From Candidatus Doudnabacteria bacterium Gr01-1014_77 (GTDB lineage Bacteria > Patescibacteriota > Doudnabacteria > UBA920 > VMFF01), in assembly GCA_007375915.1 (NCBI GenBank), contig VMFF01000036.1, positions 1-7,548 on the forward strand: a stretch of 7,548 nt of DNA, in the 5' to 3' direction. This document shows, one piece after another, positions 5,200 to 7,548 of this stretch. The position numbers and the translations under genes are program-made. The notes under the pieces were generated by a model that saw only the letters and a list, made by a program, of their open reading frames with translations, was not told where the DNA came from and ran no database searches. Position 1 is the stretch's first letter; each line of letters begins with the position of its first letter.

Positions 5200-5228
5200 T
5201 TGCATGTATTGTTTTTTTCCTCTATGAT
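5200..5228 (+). promoter_or_regulatory. Strong promoter of an apparently leaderless gene
   Basis: TTGCAT (5200-5205) and TATGAT (5223-5228) are spaced by exactly 17 bases. The -10 box ends six bases before the ATG at 5235, so the transcript should begin at or next to the start codon. There is no Shine-Dalgarno site upstream. This is the best -35/-10 pair among the leaderless candidates here. Confidence 0.6.
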
Positions 5229-5234
5229 TCACTT

Positions 5235-5453
5235 ATGTTTTTAAGTCGCGTTACAATTGTCATATCTCTTTTGTTTGTTCTTGCTGGTGGCTCTGTTTTT
5301 TACATTGCTTACAACAGTTTTGTTGACCAACAGTATGCATTAGCAGAATCAGTTGATGATCAAACAATCCGTATGTTAAAAGGCGCTCGTGAAAAAAAGA
5401 ATTTTTTGGAAGTATTAAAGAAAAAGCCGGTTCCAACTAATATTGTTCAATAG
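5235..5453 (+). CDS. 72-residue N-terminally anchored membrane protein, hypothetical
   Basis: A small protein with one hydrophobic helix at about residues 4-27 (RVTIVISLLFVLAGGSVFYI) is followed by a charged tail of about 45 residues rich in Lys, Asp and Glu that ends KKKPVPTNIVQ. It is probably anchored in the membrane by its N terminus; which side the tail faces is not decidable. The ATG at 5235 was chosen because a consensus-like -10 box ends six bases before it. An earlier in-frame ATG at 5193 would place the promoter inside the coding sequence, and the frame further upstream runs through the terminator. No family is recognised. The nuclease gene lies 38 bases downstream with its own candidate -10 box. 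Confidence 0.6.
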   Translation: MFLSRVTIVISLLFVLAGGSVFYIAYNSFVDQQYALAESVDDQTIRMLKGAREKKNFLEVLKKKPVPTNIVQ

Positions 5454-5476
5454 TTAATATATATTTAATGTTGTTG

Positions 5477-5485
5477 TGTTAATCT
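5477..5485 (+). promoter_or_regulatory. Extended -10-like box of the exported nuclease gene
   Basis: TGT followed by TAATCT (5477-5485) forms an extended -10 motif that ends six bases before the ATG at 5492. No good -35 box or Shine-Dalgarno site is visible. The spacing is the same as at 876-890 and 5223-5237, which supports leaderless transcription. Confidence 0.4.
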
Positions 5486-5491
5486 GGATTC

Positions 5492-6037
5492 ATGTCCAGA
5501 TTTTTTCGTTATACAATCATTTTTTGTTTGTCTTTTGTTTTTTGGTTCTTGTTTAATCAAAACCTTTCTTTTCGTGAAAGACTATTAGAGAATGGTTATG
5601 CACAAACAAAGGTTTTGTATTCTAAAGATGACAAGATAGACGAAGCTTTGGTTTCTGAAATACAAGCTGCTCGAAAGTTTGTGTATTTTGCAGTGTACAC
5701 AATAACTAAGGAGAATATTGTTAATGCTTTGATTGCGGCAAAGCTTAGAGGGCTAGAAGTTGTTGGTGTTTTAGATGCTAATCAGATTGATATACCTGAG
5801 GAAAAGCCATGGGTTAAAAAGTTAAAAAAATACGGGATCGTTTTAAAGATTCCGGTTAAAGAAAGTGGATTGATGCATTTAAAGATGTTGGTTACAGACA
5901 AAGCATATGCTTCAGGTAGTTTTAACTACACGGTTTCAGCAGCCTCTTACAATGATGAGGTTATAGAGGTTGGGAGAGTGGAGGGCATTAGGAAGCAATA
6001 TTTGGCTGTTTTTAAGCGGCTTTACGAGTCTCAGTAG
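5492..6037 (+). CDS. Exported or membrane-anchored single-HKD phospholipase D-family nuclease
   Basis: This 181-residue protein starts with a hydrophobic export signal or anchor (about residues 8-22). It continues as a phospholipase D-like domain with one HKD motif: H129-x-K131-x4-D136, followed by GSFN (142-145) and E156. VYFAVYTITKENIVNALIAAKLRGLEVVGVLD-type secondary structure at 64-95 is usual for the Nuc subfamily. Single-HKD members act as dimers that build one active site, and characterised Nuc-type relatives hydrolyse DNA phosphodiesters. A phospholipid or RNA substrate remains possible. Location outside the membrane suggests degradation of environmental or host DNA for nucleotides, or a DNA-uptake role (inference). 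The 3' end overlaps the convergent metallopeptidase gene by 26 bases. Confidence 0.85.
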   Translation: MSRFFRYTIIFCLSFVFWFLFNQNLSFRERLLENGYAQTKVLYSKDDKIDEALVSEIQAARKFVYFAVYTITKENIVNALIAAKLRGLEVVGVLDANQIDIPEEKPWVKKLKKYGIVLKIPVKESGLMHLKMLVTDKAYASGSFNYTVSAASYNDEVIEVGRVEGIRKQYLAVFKRLYESQ

Positions 6038-6878
6038 GTCTGTCTAAGCGCAGGAGTTTAACAAGTTTTCCAACTATTTTTTGTATGGTTCCTTGGTTTA
6101 AATGCTCTACTCGCTCATGAATTTCTGCTTCATTTGTTGTGCTCATTGTTCTTAGTTTTTTGAAGAAGTCTATTGGCAATGTTCCATCTAGTAGCTCTTG
6201 GAGTTCTTTTGTTTCAAGGCTTGTGTTTTCAAACATTCCTCTTTTGATTGCGTTCCAGACTGTTTCTTGGTCAAAGCCTGTTTGTTCTGATATTTTTGCG
6301 ATCACTGCGTCTATTAACAAAACTGCGCTTTCATAGTTGTAGCTTTTTGCTTGGTCTATCTTCTGAAAATCTGCAGAGGATTTAAAGTATTTGCCAGTTA
6401 ATTCACGAGCAAGTTTTTCAGTTACACCTTCATTCCAAACTTGGTAGCTTGTGAAGTGTTGGTATCCAACATATCCTAGAGCTTGTAGTTCTGTTGCAGC
6501 ATGTAATTGTTCGTGGGTTAGTACAGCAACAAGATATGCTTTGAATCCCTCTTTGCTTAAGAAAGGATTTTGTCTTTCAGCTTGCTGTTCCATTCCAGTA
6601 AAGTCTACCTGTATTTCATTGGTTGAAGAATCATAGAAAGAAATTGGGACAGAATCATCTTTTGATCTTGTCTCTATCTCACCAATCCTTGGCATTTCTA
6701 AGAAGTTTAAGGAGCTTCCTTTTTCTCTTCCGCACTTTTCAGCTTCTTCTTGTATTAAGCGACGCATTAAATCAAGGTTAATACCAGAAAGTGCTTCTTC
6801 AAACTCAGGACTTCTTTGAGTTAAGTATTCATATTGTTCATGTTCACCATTTTCAACGCCAGATGTTTCTTTTAACAT
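6012..6878 (-). CDS. Putative HExxH zinc metallopeptidase
   Basis: The 288-residue product carries HEQLH (residues 122-126) within an AVLTHEQLHAA helix, followed 24 residues later by WNEGVTEKLA with E150. That HExxH-plus-glutamate layout is typical of gluzincin/MA-clan peptidases, where two His and the later Glu bind zinc and the first Glu is catalytic. No signal peptide or membrane helix is visible, so a cytoplasmic role is likely, and the N-terminal about 60 residues are acidic. The start at 6878 was chosen because the ATG lies one base after the smpB stop (TAA-C-ATG). A TTG at 6911 would add 11 residues and overlap smpB by 32 bases, with no well-placed ribosome site. Substrate and named family are unknown to me. 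The tight linkage with smpB suggests co-expression. Confidence 0.65.
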   Translation of the reverse strand: MLKETSGVENGEHEQYEYLTQRSPEFEEALSGINLDLMRRLIQEEAEKCGREKGSSLNFLEMPRIGEIETRSKDDSVPISFYDSSTNEIQVDFTGMEQQAERQNPFLSKEGFKAYLVAVLTHEQLHAATELQALGYVGYQHFTSYQVWNEGVTEKLARELTGKYFKSSADFQKIDQAKSYNYESAVLLIDAVIAKISEQTGFDQETVWNAIKRGMFENTSLETKELQELLDGTLPIDFFKKLRTMSTTNEAEIHERVEHLNQGTIQKIVGKLVKLLRLDRPTETRKAA

Positions 6879-6879
6879 G

Positions 6880-7326
6880 TTAGTCTTCTTGTCGTTTAAT
6901 TCTTCTTTCAACCTCTCTCTTTTTTATACTACTTCTTTTGTCGTATTTCTTTTTTCCTTTTCCAATCCCAATCTTAATCTTCACTAACCCTTTTCTACCT
7001 ACAAAGATTTCGAGCGGAATTATTGTTGTTCCTTTTTCTTTTCCAATTAAAGAGTTAATCTCGTGTTTGTTTAACAGTAATTTTCTGTCTTTTTCAGGAT
7101 CAGCGTTTTTAGCATTACCAGCATATTTGTAAGGAGTAATGTGTGCTTTAACAAGGAATGCCTCTGGTTTTGGGTTGGTTCGTATTGAAATATATGCTCC
7201 TTTTAATGAAGCTTGCCCTGCTTTGAGGCTTTTAACTTCAGATCCTGACAATACTAAACCAGCAACCATTTCATCTGAAATGGCATAATCAAAGCTTGCT
7301 TTCCTGTTGTTTATTAGTATTTTCAT
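6880..7326 (-). CDS. smpB: SsrA (tmRNA)-binding protein SmpB
   Basis: This is full-length SmpB (148 residues), the partner of tmRNA in trans-translation. It binds the tRNA-like part of SsrA RNA and delivers it to stalled ribosomes. Hallmarks are NRKASFDY near the start, GLVLSGSEVKSLKAG (24-38), the DPEKDRKLLLNKHEI segment (76-90) and the GKGKKKYDKRSSIKKRE tail (122-138) that enters the ribosome. The start ATG is preceded by AAGGA four bases away (7331-7335 on the plus strand). Unlike several plus-strand neighbours it therefore uses a Shine-Dalgarno site. It is first in a two-gene unit with the metallopeptidase and divergent from argS. The tmRNA gene itself is not in the window. Confidence 0.95.
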   Translation of the reverse strand: MKILINNRKASFDYAISDEMVAGLVLSGSEVKSLKAGQASLKGAYISIRTNPKPEAFLVKAHITPYKYAGNAKNADPEKDRKLLLNKHEINSLIGKEKGTTIIPLEIFVGRKGLVKIKIGIGKGKKKYDKRSSIKKREVERRIKRQED

Positions 7327-7341
7327 AACTTCCTTACTAGT

Positions 7342-7347
7342 AGTTTA
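7342..7347 (-). promoter_or_regulatory. Possible -10 box for smpB on the minus strand
   Basis: Read on the minus strand, TTTTCA and TAAACT are separated by 17 bases, with TAAACT at 7347-7342. That would give a short leader carrying the AAGGA site of smpB. The match is weak; it is proposed mainly because smpB needs a promoter in this small divergent spacer. Confidence 0.25.
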
Positions 7348-7356
7348 TGGTATAAT
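7348..7356 (+). promoter_or_regulatory. Extended -10 promoter of argS
   Basis: TGG followed by consensus TATAAT (7348-7356) forms an extended -10 element whose hexamer ends seven bases before the argS ATG. No -35 match or Shine-Dalgarno site is evident. It is the clearest -10 box in the window and again implies a leaderless mRNA. It lies back-to-back with the presumed smpB promoter within a 37-base divergent spacer. Confidence 0.6.
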
Positions 7357-7363
7357 TTGAGAT

Positions 7364-7548
7364 ATGAAAAGGTATTTATCAAAGCTTCTATCAGAGGTTT
7401 TAGGGAGCATGTTTGATAACGGGCAAATATCAGCTTTGCCTTCTTTTAATTTTGATATTCCAAAAGAGAATTTTGGGGATTACAGCACTAATGTTGCAAT
7501 GGTCATTGCAAGAGTAGGTAAGTTTCAGCCAAATGATGTTGCTGATAT
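7364..7548 (+). CDS. argS: Arginyl-tRNA synthetase, N-terminal fragment (cut by the window edge)
   Basis: The first 61 codons of argS are present, and the frame is open at the window end. The segment PKENFGDYSTNVAMVIARV (about residues 34-52), followed by QPNDVADI, is characteristic of the N-terminal tRNA-recognition domain of arginyl-tRNA synthetase (usual form GD[YF][AS]TNVAM...A...P...A). The catalytic domain with the HIGH-like signature would lie to the right of the window. The enzyme charges tRNA-Arg in the cytoplasm. The start codon follows TATAAT by seven bases with no Shine-Dalgarno site. Incompleteness is a window effect, not evidence of a broken gene. Confidence 0.85.
   Translation, partial: MKRYLSKLLSEVLGSMFDNGQISALPSFNFDIPKENFGDYSTNVAMVIARVGKFQPNDVAD

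Noticed and set aside
4948..5232. 94-residue minus-strand open frame across the second GC-rich block
   Set aside because: It runs through the hairpin at 5141-5178 and both coupled genes, is low in recognisable structure, and is best read as a shadow.
5061..5234. N-terminal extension of the 72-residue membrane protein back to 5061
   Set aside because: The extension reads through the small peptide gene and the terminator hairpin in another frame. A consensus-like promoter ends six bases before the ATG at 5235.

Overview
The window looks like a piece of a small-genome, AT-rich bacterium, most likely a member of the Patescibacteria/CPR. This is inferred from the compact layout, the small uncharacterised membrane proteins, a DUF5666-like membrane protein and apparently leaderless genes. 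No rRNA or other lineage marker is present, so the assignment is tentative. The standard bacterial code fits every gene.

Two kinds of DNA alternate. The first is AT-rich 'core' DNA (about 33% G+C in one 60-base line counted at 1441-1500), which carries most genes. Four of these genes have a -10-like hexamer ending only 6-7 bases before the ATG and no Shine-Dalgarno site. The second is two GC-richer blocks, at about 1-830 and 4440-5186 (lines at 181-240 and 4801-4860 count 55% and 52% G+C). Genes in these blocks have a TTGACC -35-like box, a 5' leader of about 35-40 bases, a strong GGAGG ribosome binding site and GC-rich two-tier hairpins. The blocks look like inserted or separately evolving expression cassettes.

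Layout, left to right. (1) 1-97: tail of an unseen upstream unit and a hairpin terminator. (2) 170-775: an ECF-type sigma factor with a Cys/His-rich linker, followed by a perfect hairpin and a U-tract terminator. (3) 888-3822: a two-gene operon of a ThDP-dependent acetolactate-synthase-like decarboxylase and a succinate-semialdehyde-dehydrogenase-type aldehyde dehydrogenase. This pairing matches the cyanobacterial 2-oxoglutarate decarboxylase/SSADH bypass of the TCA cycle. (4) 3894-4391: a Cys-rich, single-pass membrane protein with a DUF5666-like domain, downstream of a perfect palindrome and followed by a textbook terminator. (5) 4514-5133: the second GC-rich block, with a secreted Trp-rich protein translationally coupled to a 42-residue membrane peptide. 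(6) 5235-6037: a 72-residue membrane protein and an exported single-HKD phospholipase-D-type nuclease. (7) 6012-7326, minus strand: smpB followed one base later by a putative zinc metallopeptidase whose 3' end overlaps the nuclease gene. (8) 7364-7548: the start of argS, divergent from smpB and cut by the window edge.

The most interesting points are the candidate 2-oxoglutarate-to-succinate module in a lineage generally thought to lack a TCA cycle, and the contrast between leaderless core genes and SD-led GC-rich cassettes with matching promoters and hairpins. No CRISPR array, transposase, tRNA or rRNA gene was seen. No stretch longer than 300 bases lacks a gene.
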